Source: Crotophaga sulcirostris (Eukaryota; Chordata; Aves; Cuculiformes; Crotophagidae). Taken from it: a stretch of DNA of 64,000 bases. This document shows, piece after piece, positions 36,501-51,500 of the stretch (its first letter is position 1; each line of letters opens with the position of its first letter). The notes under the pieces were generated by a model. It saw only the letters and a list, made by a program, of their open reading frames with translations, ran no database searches and was not told the DNA's origin. Location: assembly GCA_013397455.1 (NCBI GenBank), contig VYZB01000223.1, positions 1,253,274 through 1,317,273 of the forward strand. The letters run 5' to 3'. The translations under genes were made by a program, and so were the position numbers.

Positions 36501-39500
36501 CATTGACTCAAACTTGTAAGAACTAGGAAAGAAAAAAAAATAGACAAGAGCCTAGAGGGCTTACAGAAAAGTCTTGGTTGTCAGTGGCAAAAATCAGTAA
36601 GAGGTGACAGAAGTCTTATAATCAATGCAGTAGCACAGGAGATGGCTATTTTTTCAGTTTTTTTTTGGCACAAGGGCAATAAGTAGTAGATAAATATTTG
36701 GGCCAGGTTATGTAAGAATGGAAGATTTTACTCAGTAGGTTAAGGAGAACATTGCAAATATAAAACAGAACAGTCATTCTCCTGAAGAGTTTAAGTTGCA
36801 AATGATGTGACCATGTCTTTCCTAAGGGGTGGTAAAATGCAGTGTTGGACAACTGGGTTAGGGAGCAGGGTCTTAATGAGAGTATGACCCTTGCTAAAAG
36901 GAGAAGTTAAAGCCAAATGGGGAAGCCAACACCAAGGATGATAGTTGGCTGGGAATTTGGATGCCACAGGTCAGGATATTCTAGAAAAACTTGTTGGGCT
37001 GACTTTAGGCTTTTCCACAATCACTAATGTCAACCACGCTGAAGCAAGCCGAAACTTAGGCGTGTGAGCAATAGAGAATGCCAGCACTCTCTGGTGGTTT
37101 GTTTCTCGAGTTTCTCACTGGTGCTAAAGTACACGGTCTTTGAACATAAGTGGGTTGTTTTCCTCTTCTTTCTATGTTCTTTTCCTCTGGGGTTAAGCTT
37201 TGAAGTTTTTCTACTTAGAAGTGATGAATTTGAACTTAGGAGTGTGCTGCAATCACAGTGCAGTTCTTGTTTGCAAATATATTACAGAGCCAAACACTGA
37301 AGCTGTGGTTGGTGCTTCCCCCAGCAAGCCCCTGGGTCAAAATCTCATCAAGTCCTGCTTCTGGAACCTCATTATCTGAATTATGTTGGAAAAGATCAGC
37401 AAAAATGACGGGAATTATGGATTCAAAAAATATTGACCTAAATGTGTACTCTATGTGTAATGACAACTGGAATAGATTAGGAGATGCAAATCTAGAAATA
37501 TTTGCAGGGTTTAAATGTTGAAAAGAGGAATTAAATATTTAGTTATGGCTCCTTCATAATATCTTGGGAGTAATGGAATGAAGCTAATAATGGATCAGCT
37601 TAAAGAGTATCTAAGGAATTACTGCTAATGAGATAGTGCAGGCTGTGGAAGAGTCTCCCGAGGGGAATGAAAGCCCAGACAGTTGGAAAGAGCTAATTCC
37701 TTTGAAGAAAGTCATTACAGGAAATGATCTTGCTTGAATGGGAAGGTGAGACTGGATCTAGGTGACTTTTAAGTAGCTTCTGTGCTTGCTGTTCTACCTC
37801 TGACCTCCTCTGCAGTGGTTTTTGCACAGCTTTATACACAGAAGAGAGAATAAACGGGGTATGCACTCTTTAAAACAGGATCTTGCTGTTTTCATGTATC
37901 AAGCAAGATGTATCGGGGAGGGAGAGTCCCAAGTTCAGAGCTTTGTCCTTGCCTTGGTAAGCAGCAAAACTGGAGCAGACCTGACCACTGTGGAAGGGGC
38001 TCTAAGGATTTTCAGCAAAATGCTGGATTCCCATTGACTGAAGAGTTAATGGCTAGGACTGACAGTTAATCTTACATAAACCATCAGAAATCAAGAAGCT
38101 CACAAATAGCCTCTGTTTACATGTGCTTACTTTCTGTCCTTTTTAGTGCTTTAATGCAAATGCCTCAGAAGTTTTCCAAGACTGTAGGATTTGTCACAAT
38201 TGCTACCTTGTTTCATCTGTCTCCCTCCATAACATTGAAGAACAAAGACCTTCCAGTGCAAGCAGGACCAGAGCACAGTAGCAGCGTGGGCGCATGTGGG
38301 ACAACATAATTAAACTGGCCTCATTTACAATTTCTAATCCTCAAAACTTTATGATTTTATGCATTTTGAATTTTAAAAAACACCTAGTTTTAGAATAGCA
38401 TTTCCTAGTTCATTTATTTCAGTATTACCAAATAGTTTGCCAGGTTATCTATACATGTAATATTACTAAAATAATGAACAATAAAATACTTAAAAACTCT
38501 GCTTTTTGTTGAGAGTTCCCTGAGACCAGGAGAGAAAAAGGTAATGAGTCTCTGTATTGTAGATTTCCTGATGAAAGAAAGTGAAAGAAAGGGGAGTCTG
38601 TTAGTTTCTCAGGATTTGTTTATTTGAAATTAAGACCAGTTTTGAAATAAACTGGATTAGCACTCAGCTGTTTTAACCTAACTGAGCTCTCGGATTTGAA
38701 GGCTCTCAGAAGTCTGAGTATCTGAAAGGCAGGTATTGTTGGTAAGAACAGCTGACTGAATTGAAGAGCAGACTCCTCTATTTTGCAGTAGCTATGAATA
38801 CAAAGCCAGGGTTATTTATTGAAAGAGAGTTTTTCAGAGTTGTCTAACAGAAAGAACGCATACAGGGCACTCAGCATCTTAATGCCTGATGGATTGAAGT
38901 TCTTATTGTTGAAGACTCAGACACTTCAAATTGGCTTTATGAAGACTCTTCTCCAAATAGTTTATAATATAAATACAAAGCAACAATGAGATATAGAACC
39001 TAGAGTACACCCATAATTTTTCTGTACGCTTGCACATTTGAAGGATATTTGTACTTCTAAAACTGAAGTAATTTGCTGGTGAATCCAGATTGGTTCTATG
39101 TGTCTCCTTTGAGGGAAAAAATGACAGAACAACCTAATGGATTACTTGAGGGCTAATAGATCTGTGAGATGACGCACAATTTTTTTTTTCCTGAATTTCT
39201 GATTTGAGGACCTTCTGCCCCAAAAGATAAAGGCAGTGCAGGGAAATAATGTGATTTCTTTGAATTCTATATTACTGTACACAAGAGGTTAAGTCTATAC
39301 TGTCTTTTTGAGTTGTGATAGCAGGAATAAAAGAACAAATTGGAAGAAACAATGTTTAAAGCAAAATATCATGTGGACTAAAATCCAAGAGTCCTAGAGA
39401 AACTTCATAATGCCATAATAGTTACAACAAAATTCCAGGGTGTCCTTCAAATCAACTTGGCTGTCTCAGAGGCTGTACTTTTTGTTACTTCTGCCAAAGA

Positions 39501-42500
39501 TGGGCATTGTTAGATTGTTGTAAAGGCTGACATCAGAAATGTGTAAGAGGGGTTTTATACATGGATATCTTAAAACTTAGGTCTGCAGGACTAGTTCCTA
39601 CTTGCAAGACCATTATTGAGCTTGGTCTGGTACTTCATCTAAGCAGGCAAAGCAGAAAAGTTGCTTTTGGGGTAGTCTGCTGATTGAAGCTTAAGTTTTA
39701 CTCAGATTATTATGTGATTGTTGACCATGGCATATGTGGATGCAGTAACTATTTTTTTTTTTTAAAGTTAGCAGTTGATGGTGATTTAAAAGTTTGCTTA
39801 TGGGGCTACCCAGTAGACCTGATATGAGTTTTTGGGAGGTGAAGTCTGCCTATAATGCTATTAAAAACACAAGTTTAAGAAGCAGATCAGGTACTTGATT
39901 TAATGTACTGACCAGTTGGTATGTGTTACCATGAGCGTGCATGGTTTCCCCCAAAAGCTAAATATCACTTGACAGAAGACAGCACAAGGACACTTGTACG
40001 CTCATTTTCTAGGAGAGCCTTACTGCTGTGGATTAAACTCCTGCCTTTCAGTATTGTTGGTAAAATTTATTCTTACGGCTAAAGACATTTCATCTAGGTT
40101 GTCCTTCATGCGAAAACTGATGTGTGTATACTGGTATATAGGCTTAATGAATATTTCTGTTTCATGAGATGCACAAGTTTTCTGCTGTTTCTGCATTCTT
40201 TGTCAGTGGATTTATTCTGGTTTCAACTGCTCTGTGATGAAAGTTCTGAGAGTAGCAAAAATCTCCCATTTAAATATTTGCAAAGTTTGCCAATGCTGCT
40301 TATAAAACCAGTATCACAAAAGGGAATGTTGATACCATTATAAGCCTGCACTAGCTAATGATTAAGGTTGTGTTGATCACAGAAAACCTTATGCCCACAC
40401 AAGAAGGGCTTTATGACAAAACTCTCTTCTAAAGTACCGAGTATGTGCACAGTTTCTTCCTCTTCCTGAGGCACAATTGCAATTATATCCATATAAAGCT
40501 GTTTTTTTTTAACTTCAGTCCCCAGGACTTTTTTCTGCTGTTTTCTTGTCTGGCTTCTTGAGGTGACACTTGAGATGGTGCCGCCTGACTGTCAGTCAGT
40601 CCCGTCCCATCTAGCAGCTTGTGAATCTGTTGGCTGATGTCAGCCAGGTTTGACAGCTTGGGAGAGGGTAGGGGAAGATAATGAAGATGTGTTGTTCAGA
40701 GAGTCGGGGAGGCTGTAAAAGAGTCTGCAGAATTCTGCCAGGTGAGGGGGAGGCTGCAGCCCTCACCAACATCAGAGCATCCACCTAGGAACCTCCCCTC
40801 AAACCTACTCTGAAGGATATCTGATTGCAGTTGTGCTGTTTAATGTACAATATGCAGTTTTAGACTATATTAGTATAAACACGGCTTCAGTCATTTAATC
40901 ATGGTCTTGTAGCCATACAGCACTTTGAGCTCAGGATATGCTGGGCTATTGCCCTGCTATGGAGACAATTGGGATTTTTATACAGTGTAATCATGTACAT
41001 TGATTACTGATATGCACTAGTGACTCAAGCCACAGTGCATTCCCAAAATTTTGTGATTAAATCTGGTTGCTTGACTTGTTCTGATTTTAGCTCTCAGACA
41101 GCATTATATTGAAACTACTTGTTATTGATTTTTGTGGAAAAAAAATACTTTAACCCAAATGGTAATGAAGATGTTTTATATACAGAACACCAAGTCTATG
41201 TTTTTAACTGCACCTAGATATGGAGTCACATTTTCTAAGAAATGTACTTTCTACAAAATAATTTGATAAGTTTTGAAGAAGTTAAAGAAACAAAACCACA
41301 AAAGCAAACAAAACCCTCTGGATAGGAAGGAGAAATTGTGTGATATTTTAGATTGCACCAACTTTACTTTTCCTGTAGTTACAGAAAGTAACAAAGAATT
41401 TTTTATTTAGGAGAGTTTCTTTGGCTTTTTAAAGCATGCAGTTGAATTGACTTTTAAGAGTTACTTAAAGAAAAATGCTCTCGATCTGTGTGATTCAATG
41501 GGACATCTGGGCAAATGTACTGTTAGTATGTTACCAAGCTACAAGAAAAAGCCAAGTTCTTCCTGTGACACACTTTGTGCTTGTTTTTCAGTTAAATCTA
41601 CCTTGAATTCTCCTGGTTGTTAAGAAACCCTCATGCTTTCACTTTGTGACCCCAGAAATACAACTGGCTATTGAACAAGCACTGTGATAAAATAGGAAAT
41701 CTGTAACATTGTGCCTAAAATGTGAATATAAGAGGCAGCAGGCACTTTGCTGACAAGAAAAGCCATTGAGCATGGTTGAGTTGCTTTTACAACTGCGCAG
41801 ACTATGGTTTTCAGTAGTTGAAAAACAAAATCGCACTTCTGTGCTCCAGTATAGTCCTTTTCCAATAGAAGTTCCATTAGATGTCTGCAATTAAGTGAAT
41901 TTCTGAGAGTCTATTTTATAGACTGTCTTTCCATTTTGACACAGAGGTGCTCTGCAGGTGGTTGAGGTAGTGCCTGTGTCCTTGTCTGTGCATCCTTGGA
42001 GGTTTGCTGAAGTGGTCTTTTGAAATACTTTTGGGGAAAACCGATTGCACTTTATGTCCTATTTCCCTTCCCGCATCCCCAAGATGAAACACGTCTTGTT
42101 CTTTCCATTCTCTTTTTGGAGTTGTGTCCGACAGGTATTATGGTAATCACAACTGATTCCCATAGTATTTATTTAACAGAAAACATAATATCCTGATTTT
42201 TTTAATGAGATAAGCTATAATATATGCTCTAGTGTCCGAATAATACAGAAAGCACTAATAAAAAGCCGCTATTTAAATGACTGAAACTTTCATTGAAGAA
42301 CCTTAAAGGAAGGAACTTGAAGATGACCTTGGGTAAGGATCAAACGCATTTTGCTTGTCTGTAATGGGAATTTTTCTAAAGCTTCCCTTGTTGATTTGTA
42401 TTTGAGGTAACAGTGCTTTTCCATGCTCATCTATCTCTCTTTTCTTTGTGGGAGGATCTTCAGAAGGTCTTGCAAAGGACTGGGTAAGGTGACATAATGA

Positions 42501-45500
42501 ACAGGTATCATTGAAAGTTACCTTGAGATGTGGAGACACTGCTAATATTTAGCTGCCTGTAGTGTGATTTTGACTAGATGCCCTTGGAGGTGCAAAAACT
42601 GCTCTGACTTTGCCCCTTTGTAAGGAGAGGAGACAACAAAACTTAACATAGAGATATATATGTTGTAACTTCTTCCATGAAACTCAATGTTTTGATATGG
42701 CTGCTGAATCATCTTCCGTTTGGGGCAGTTCTTCATTATCCACATGCCTGTCGTGATGAAGAGAAAATATTAAATCTTTACCCAAGTATCAATTTATTAA
42801 GTTATCCTATTACAAGACAAGTATACTAGTTCTTGTAAGTGTGTGTTGATACTAATATTGATATTATTTATGTTTAAATAAAGTGCCAGTGTTATTTGAA
42901 GTGGTTTTGAGGTTTCTTTTCCTCCTTTCCCCTCGCCTTCTTGCCTTTAATTGCTAGATGACTGGCTGGGTTTAGCAATAGAAGAGAGTTAATAACAGCA
43001 CTGGGCTGATGTACTTCCTGGCATCTGTGCCAAGAAAATTTCCTACTTCATCACTTTGTAGTTTGGTTAGGGGCCATGAGATCACGGGTTCTAAGTTTCT
43101 GTCCCTTGTGATCCTGGAACTCCACGTGGTGTATGAAACAGCAGTGAGAACAGCCTGGGGGCTGGCCCTGATCACTGCTGTGTGAGCAGATTGGGCTTGA
43201 GGGGAAGCAAGCTTTCTTAAATCATCAAAGCGTTAATTGAGAACTAGTTTTGGCAGCCGGCCTCTTTACTTTGCTTTGTAATGAAGAGGATGGAGTTTGT
43301 GGAGGCAGCATCTTTGGGTAGTAGCTGGGGCTTTTCTCTGGGCTGAGATGGGGCTGGTAGTTCCTATGGCTGCTGGAAGAGCAGCTGGTTGCGGTAGGGT
43401 CCTCCTAGCCTGAAGGTTCTCAGAAAGGTACCCAACAGTGCAATACAGCCGTTCACAGCCTGAACTTTTTATTAAGGTGGAATTTGCAGTGAAAACCTTT
43501 TGAAATGGTCTCAGCCCTTGCTGAACTGCATTAAATGAGTGCCTGGAAATGACTGGCATCATGCAAGTAACTATTTTTTATGGGATCCTCTCAAACTCCT
43601 TATGTATACAATAAATTATACTCAGCTGTCTCATATTAAAATGGCGATTTACCATTTGATTTTGGTTAATTGTTCTCACTTACTGGCTGGCTTATTGATT
43701 CTGATCTTTATATTCCTGTTTCAGATTGTCCTCTCTCTCCCTTTCCCTACAAAAATGCAAAATTCTATTTATGATTTTTTAAATTGGCTAGTGCTTTACA
43801 AGGCATTTTTTTTAACTTTGAAATCCTTATTCGTTAGTAATGTTTAGTGATATTATTATCAGTGTTATCACAAAAATTAATGACTGTAGGCTTCTTAGAA
43901 TTTTGTGTAGTTCATATATGGGTTTTAGACTTTAAACATTTTGTATCACATTTGTATTTTCCAGATTTTGTATTACGGAGAGCTGGCTAGGTCTGGAAAA
44001 GAAAGCACAAACATATTTTATTACTTCTTTTCGTATACCTCAAGCATGAAAAAATCCAGACAAAAAAGCAATAAGTCTGGCCCAAAGTTCTTCCTACCTA
44101 GAGTCTTTCCAAACTTCTTGGAGGAAGGAGGTTAGAAATGATATTTGAAACAAATTTTCATAAGACAGACCATTTAATTGGGCCACGTTACTTATTACAT
44201 CTTTGCTGAGCAAATAGCTACAAACAGATAGGAAATGTTCAGGAAGGAAGTTGAGTTTGTAGCCATGCACAGACCGTGTTACTGCCATGTCAACATCTCT
44301 TTCCTACTAAAAAATACCACTGGAAACTTTTATCCTGTTTGTCACTCATAGCTGTATTTTAGTATTTCAGTCTCTTAAGTGTAGACCTAGTAAAAGCTAC
44401 TCAGGATGACATGGAAATGAGTAAGAGTTTTCTCTTAAGGCATGCCTCTAACATTTTTCAATGTTAGATCTAAATTCAGTTGTATAATTATTGATGTAAT
44501 TATTACAATTATATGTTTTATTAGCTTAGAAAATAACTTAATGTGTTGATATTTAAACAAGCAGTTTTATTTGTCTAATCTTTATTCATTAATGTAGGCT
44601 TTAAAATGGTTTTTGCATTTCTTAAGAGTATGTGCTGGAAAATTTAATGGGAATAGAGGGTAGCTGCAGTGTCAACTGAGGAATGGAGAGCTGGGTGATC
44701 CAGTGCACCCCAAGGAAGAAATTGTCCCACTAAAACCCTGAAGGCAGGACTCCTGTTACTAGTAAGAAGTTTCTCCTTTTCGTGTTTGATTGCTGCAAGC
44801 AGATATCCAGTAATAGCTGAGATACGGTGCCGTGTGGTAAAGCAGCACTGTATTGCTTTAAAGCCCCCGACTTCCCTTTGCACCAGTTGGGCACGCCAGT
44901 TTGTCAAGTGACTTAGCGGATGGATGTGGAACAGGTGTGTCTGTTAGTATTCAGGGAGTGAGGCTTTTTATGGTGTATGTAGCAGTCTTCCTCTTCTGCC
45001 TCTTTTTTTCATGTGGTTGTTTCTAATAACGCAGGAGTTGTTATGCTCAGGGTTGTCATTCAAGAGCAGCCTGTATTACTCTTCTGGCGAACTATAATGA
45101 AATCTCATCTCTAGCAAGCAGGTTGATACATGTTGGTTTTAGACACTAAGCTAACAATTTTTTTATGATAGTTTTGAAAACAGCCAGAAACAACAATGTG
45201 GAATAGATGCGAGTGCATGAAAACACTGCTGCAAAGCTAGACTTCTTTTCTGCCTGGAATTGTGCTGTGGGAAACAGCAAACCTGTGTAACACTCCCTTG
45301 GTAGCAGAGCCTCTCCACTGCACTACCATGATGCATCACAGCTCAAAAATATGTTGGGTATCTCATTTCTAAGAGTTTTAAAATACTGGGGTTTTGTGGT
45401 TTAAATATTTAGTTCCTGTTACCTAGGTGATATGGATAAATGGGAACTGCTGCTACTGCTGTGGTGGTAAGAGACTCGAGCTTATCTTGTAACCTTCTGT

Positions 45501-48500
45501 TTTGCGGTTCCTTAGAGCTACATAATTGACTTCACTGGGCTTTGGATCAGAGTACTTCTAATTAAGAACAAACCACTTAATTGACTTGCAGAGTCAAACT
45601 TCTAAAGCAGGTTTCCCCAAGCTGCTGCTCTGTTTCTAGATGAAGGGATTTGGAGGCAAAGCCAAGTACTTCAAAAATATCCCATAGCAATAAATAAACA
45701 TTGGTCACAACAATTAAAAAATGAAATAAAAGTGATTTCACTTGATAATTTGCTGTGGCAAGCAACCTGTTGAGTGGGAATATGAATGTGGATGGTTGTT
45801 ATATATTTTATTTAACGTACTCCTGTCTCATTTTATTTTCAGGGAGAAAGACCTTAATGCAAAGTTTATTATTTCAATGGAAAAAAATAAAACTACTATC
45901 ACAAACTTAAAGGTAAGTTAATACAATTTAAAAAAGGAAGTCCTAACTGATAGCTGCCAAAATATGACTGGACAAAACAGTGGTGCTCCCTGCACTGTGG
46001 AGAACAGCCCTTGATTTTTAAAATACAGTGTTGAAGTAATCCTTTGGGGAAGCAGGTTAAACTTTTAGCTCACTACACCACTGTTCTCTGAAAACCACTC
46101 TATAGGCTGTTATCTCATTGGTTTTTCTAAGGTTTGTCACTCTGATCATTACTTAGCTGGCGAATGAAAGCTAACAATAGAATAGAGGTACGTACCTGGT
46201 AGCTATTAAAACTTTGTTTTATCTATAGAAGTAGTCTTCTGGATGAGAATGAACTAAACCCAAAGTACCCAGCAGTTGCTATAATATTTTAATGGTGTAT
46301 TTTAACGTTTCTCACAGCAAATAGGTTTTTGCAAGACAGTTGCCAATGGCAAATATATGAAAAAGAATTTCAGTGTGTAGTTTGTTTAGACAGATTCAGA
46401 TTGTAGTGAATATTGCTGAAGCATAGTGCTAGCTGTCATATCTTGAGCTTGATGATGGCCTTAAGCAGCAGGTATGTGACACCATCTTAATTATGACTCC
46501 ACACTCATATGCTGTTCATGTGCAAAGATCTCTCTGGCTCTTATTAATTTTATGTGTAGGACAGTCCCTTATTATAGTCTGAATTTCATATACGGGACTG
46601 ATTTAACTGAACGTTAAATATTGTCACAAAAATGTGCTGTGGTGGTAGGAGCAGTAAGCTAAAATCTAAATAATTCCTTCTCTGCTGTCTTGTAATGTGA
46701 CTTTCCTTCTTGCTGAAGGGTATATCTGTTGCTAATTTTTTCACTGTTGGAATAATAGGCTAACCTGACATTATAAATTTGTAAGTGTATATAGGCTTAT
46801 GTTAAGTTTTCATTCTGATTATTTATTGTAGAATGCTTTTAATTACTTCATCAGGATGTATTGTGCCAGCTCTTTTTTTTTTTTTTTCTTTTTTTTAAAT
46901 AGGTACCAGAGGGTGGTACTGGAGACACAGGACGAGAAAGAATGAAGACATTTACCTATGATTTTTCCTATTTCTCAGCGGACAGTAGAAGTCCTAACTT
47001 TGTTTGTCAAGAAATGGTAGGTTTTCTGAATGTTAATAATTGATTTTTTTCCTTTCACTTTGCTTTGGCTTGAAAGCATTCTTTGAAGCTTCTTTCCATT
47101 GAAAGTGCTTCTTGTGTAATTTGGAAATTCCCTAGGTACCTGAGAATCTGGATTTTGTTTGTTTTCTTCTTTTTTATCTTGTCTAACATTGTTAAGTGCT
47201 GTGTTTTCTAATACAGCAGGCTAAATGCCTTCTTTCTAGTTCTCTTGTCTGATTTGTCTTGTGAGGTCAAGTTAGAAAACTTCTGTGAGCTTTAAATTCG
47301 TTTTTGAAAAGCCTTTTTTATAAAGAATCACTTTTGAGAAACAAACATGTGTCTTTAATTCAATTAGACAGAAACATTCTTCTTATCTGGTTGAAGTGGG
47401 TTTTTTGTCCAAAAGTCGTGGTACACATTGAAGAAGATTCTTCTTTCTCCTCCCTTGAGTATTCAGCTTAGGAAAGGATAAAACTGCCTTACTTCCTGCG
47501 TACTTGGAACAGAAAATCAAACTCCAAGCTATAGGCATTGTTTAGATGAACAGATCGACCCTCCCCGACCTCACAGTTCATGTGAACATTGAACCTTTTT
47601 GCTAATTCACATTACCAAATAAATATATTAAGTAAAATTCAAGTGTTTTGTGATTGCTATCTTCTCTTCTGATTTTGTGGAACTTGAGATGCTGTAAGTT
47701 TCAAGTGAGATTATTTCTTCCCCCTGAATATAGTGCAAGAGTTTGCTGGATATGCTGTAAGCTAGTTGGATACATACCTTCTTGATATATACCTGATCTA
47801 TTTTGTAACCCGTTAAATCAGGGATACTGGTATAGCTAATCCTAAAAAGCCTTAGAATTAAAACTAATAATAAGAAACAATAAATTGAAGCCAATTTTAA
47901 ATGTTTATGAGGACAGGCTTTGCCATTATATAGAATGATTGTAATCGTTTGATAGGTAATTTATACTTGAAATTTCTATTTAACTATCAGTGTAAGCGGC
48001 AGGTCCTCTTTTAATGTGAAAGCTTCTTTTTTTATTTCACTGAGTTCTTAGTGTTTAATCCAAGCATTTGATCATGTATATTGTTAAACTTTCTGGATTA
48101 TTATTTCTTAACTATGTTCTTTTATGTAACACATTTTTGCTATATTCTCTGAAATATCAAGAAGCATACATCTAGTTGGACATTGATGTAGAGATACTCT
48201 AATTACTTTATAACTGGCAAATTCAAGAAGTACTCTATTTGGGCGTGATGATTGCAATCCTAGTTTGTAGTGAATGTTCTTAAGTAGGCAGTTCAGGCCA
48301 TATGGCTTCACTAGAACTTAAGCAAACACTTTAAGCTGAGCATGCCGAGAGTTAGTTGTTTTTTGTAATTAAAGCAGCTTTGATCATGTATTTTTCTGCT
48401 CCAATTCTAACTGAAACTTGAGATTTTGGTTGTGGTTCTGCAGACGCAACAAATGATTACTTTAAGTTTGCTCAGAGAAATCAATTAGGGTCTCAGTTTG

Positions 48501-51500
48501 ATATTACTTAGTTTCACAAAAATTCATATAATTCTCAGCGATAACTGATTACTGTATTCTCATCTGATATAGATGAGTATGTCTCCATAAAACAGTATTA
48601 ATGACATATTATTGTATATTTGGAAAAGTCTGCAAAATATACTGTAAAGGTAGTTCTAGAAATTCTTCTCAAGTGCTGATTGTGGCTTAGGTTTATGGAT
48701 ACATGATTCTTGCTTCCTTTAGGTAGCTGTTTCTTTACCTAACTTTGGATGCTTCTAGAAAGCTATGTTGGACAAGACCTCATTGGAAGAATCGCAAGAA
48801 GAAAGACCATTGTGTTGTTAGGCTGTTGCTGTTACAATGCATGTTTTTTTCCAGAATCTGAATGTGCTGTGAAATAATGAAGTTAATTCTTCATAAAACA
48901 GCCATTTGGAAAGGAAACTTGAATTAATATGAATAGATATCCAAGTTGTATCCTGTGTTGATGTATGTTTCCACATCTAAGTGATAAATTAAATTTTCCT
49001 TATTTTAAATTTTTCCATATTGATGTTGTTTTTCCTCTGTTTCAGAGCAGGTCAGGTTTAGGCAAGATTGGAAAACTTGCCCACATGAGGAGCTTATAGA
49101 AAAAAGAAATTAAATGCCCATGTAAGGATCTCTGCGACAACCTAGAGTAATGATTTTTTTAAAAGCTGTGAGCTTTCTGGTTCACAGTAATAGGATGCTA
49201 ACAATAAATTCTAAACATGACTTAGATGTCCATCTTCAATATTCTACCATTACAGTGGGTCCCACAAGCCCAGACTGCCTCCTTCATCCTTATTGGCAAG
49301 AATGCTAAATTTCTTGCTCAGCCACAAAAATATTGTTGTCCCTGTGTCAAGTGTTGTTTTAATTGCAATGCGTGCAGCACATTGAAAACAAAAGGAGTTT
49401 TCAAACGATGCAAGTGCAATTTCTAAACAAATGCTGCACAAGCTAGTCTGCTTGTGTTATTCATTTTGTTTTTAATTGGTAGACTTTGTAGGTAAGCTTT
49501 TATCAAGTTGCTGCAGAATTTCCAGTTTACTGCACCAGTGGCATAGAAGAAGGGTATCTTTCGTTCACATTCATCTTGCCATGGAATAAAATTGATCTCG
49601 ATTCTTGGTAATGCGATTGCCTAGTGTGCTTTGTTCATGATTGTTATGCTTTTCCATTTGAAAGGCAGAGAAATAGTAAATAGAAGTTTACCTAATACTA
49701 CATGCCCCATTAATATGCCTTATAGATGCAAAATACGCTTTAGTACTCAAAAATTAGAGTAGGAGAGGCAATTTACCATCAAGCTACATAGTTCATATTC
49801 CTGGAATAGAAACAAATAGAATTCTAATGTTTACGGCCCTTTTGTGGCAAACCAGCGTTCCAGTGTTTATGTTCTGACAAAGTCCAAGCCTAACAATGTC
49901 TTTTCTTCTAACCTGTGTGTTAAGCCTCTGTGTTCAGTCAGCACTGACTGTAACTGTCTTATATACTACCTCAAATCACTTTACAAGGTGTACACAACTT
50001 TTTAAAAGAAAAAAAATGTAGTCAAAACAGTAGTGTGTAAAGACTTGGTCCGGATGGTGAGGTAGAACCTTGAACACAGAGAAAGGGAAAAGAGAGGAAA
50101 AATAAAGGAGCAATTACTCACGTGAGAGAATTCAACTAAGATGCTACTTTTCAAATGAAAAGTGAAAGGGAAATTGTGCTTTGGTTGCTCTTTATGCTCT
50201 TCCTCTTTGAGAAGTAGAAGTGATTACAGCATTGTAACTCAAGGAAAGGTCAAGTTAAATGTTCCAAAGGCATGATTGCAACTGAGCATTAATGATTAAA
50301 GAAATTAGTCAACACTCCTTCAGGGGAGGAGTAGCATGATTATAGTGTGTGTGTGCCATTCACTATTAGTAACGCCTTGTACACCTTGGTTAATTTAAAC
50401 CACATATTCTGTGGACTTGTAGCCAAATTATGTGAAGGGTCTATGAGTTTTTTGAAAATTATGTCTGTATTGGGAGACCCAGATTAATATTTCATTGAGA
50501 GAAACGCTGCTTCAGGTGTTACTCTGTGCCTGGGGGTAAAGTTGGGTATAGATGGGAATAAGCGGTAATGATAGTGAAAGGTCAGAAATCTGGGGTGGAA
50601 ACTGGAGCCAGTATTGCAGAGGAAGGTGGTGAAGGCATCTGGTGGGAGTTGAAGTTACTAGGTGAGAACAGACTCCCATCTTAATAGATATGGTGGAGGG
50701 ATTGTTACCAGTTTGTAAATGTTGAGGGCAAAAGAGAGAGGGCTAGCTGGTGAAAAAGGGTCGCTTACCACATGGAAAACATTTTTCCATGTTTGCCAAC
50801 CTAAAAAGTACTGATATGTAAAAGCCAGTTAGGGAAGAAATACAGAGAAAATAATGGGCTATTTTCTTGGGCTTGTTTGTTTGGTTTTATGCTTTAACGT
50901 AAACCCTTCAAAAACTTAAACTAATAAACTGACAGAATCATTGAAACATTTCCTTTTGAGAAAGGGCTAGATATTTACAGAACAAGGGGAGCTGGCAAAG
51001 GTACAAGAAGTGAGTAGATATTAACAATAAGGAAAAGCAGATGTAGTATCTGAAACTGCAGAAAGAAAGAGGAGCTGTAGAAAGAAGGTAGCGTTTTCTT
51101 TCTTTTACATCAAGTAGTTCTCTGACAGAAAAAGCAATAGAATATTGAAGTACTTATTTCTTGTCCTGCAGTAAGTATCATTGGTTGATGCCAATAGCTT
51201 ATATCGTGATAATTTATTGCTTAATATTTGCCATGCTGGAGTGATGCTTCTGTTGTCTTAAAAAACTTTTTTTTTCTTAGGTTTTCAAAAATCTTGGTAC
51301 AGATGTGCTTAAATCTGCTTTTGAAGGTTACAATGCTTGTGTTTTTGCATATGGACAGACTGGATCTGGGAAGTCCTACACCATGATGGGAAACGCGGTA
51401 TGTTGTATTTTCATAGAATCGTAGAATACCAGGTTGGAAGGACCTCAAGGATCATCTGGTCCAACCTTTCTTGGCGAAATCACAGTCTAGACAAGATGGC

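Larger units (their letters stand above)
27503..45842 (+). other. KIF16B: KIF16B intron 1 (18.3 kb)
   Basis: Long phase-2 first intron from GTGAGT to TTTTCAG. It holds the downstream part of the CpG island, two CR1 tails (27783-27990) and a rearranged CR1 (33230-35645). The stretches 27991-33229 and 35646-45842 show no recognised exon, RNA gene or transposon; the open frames there are short and without family features. Confidence 0.85.
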
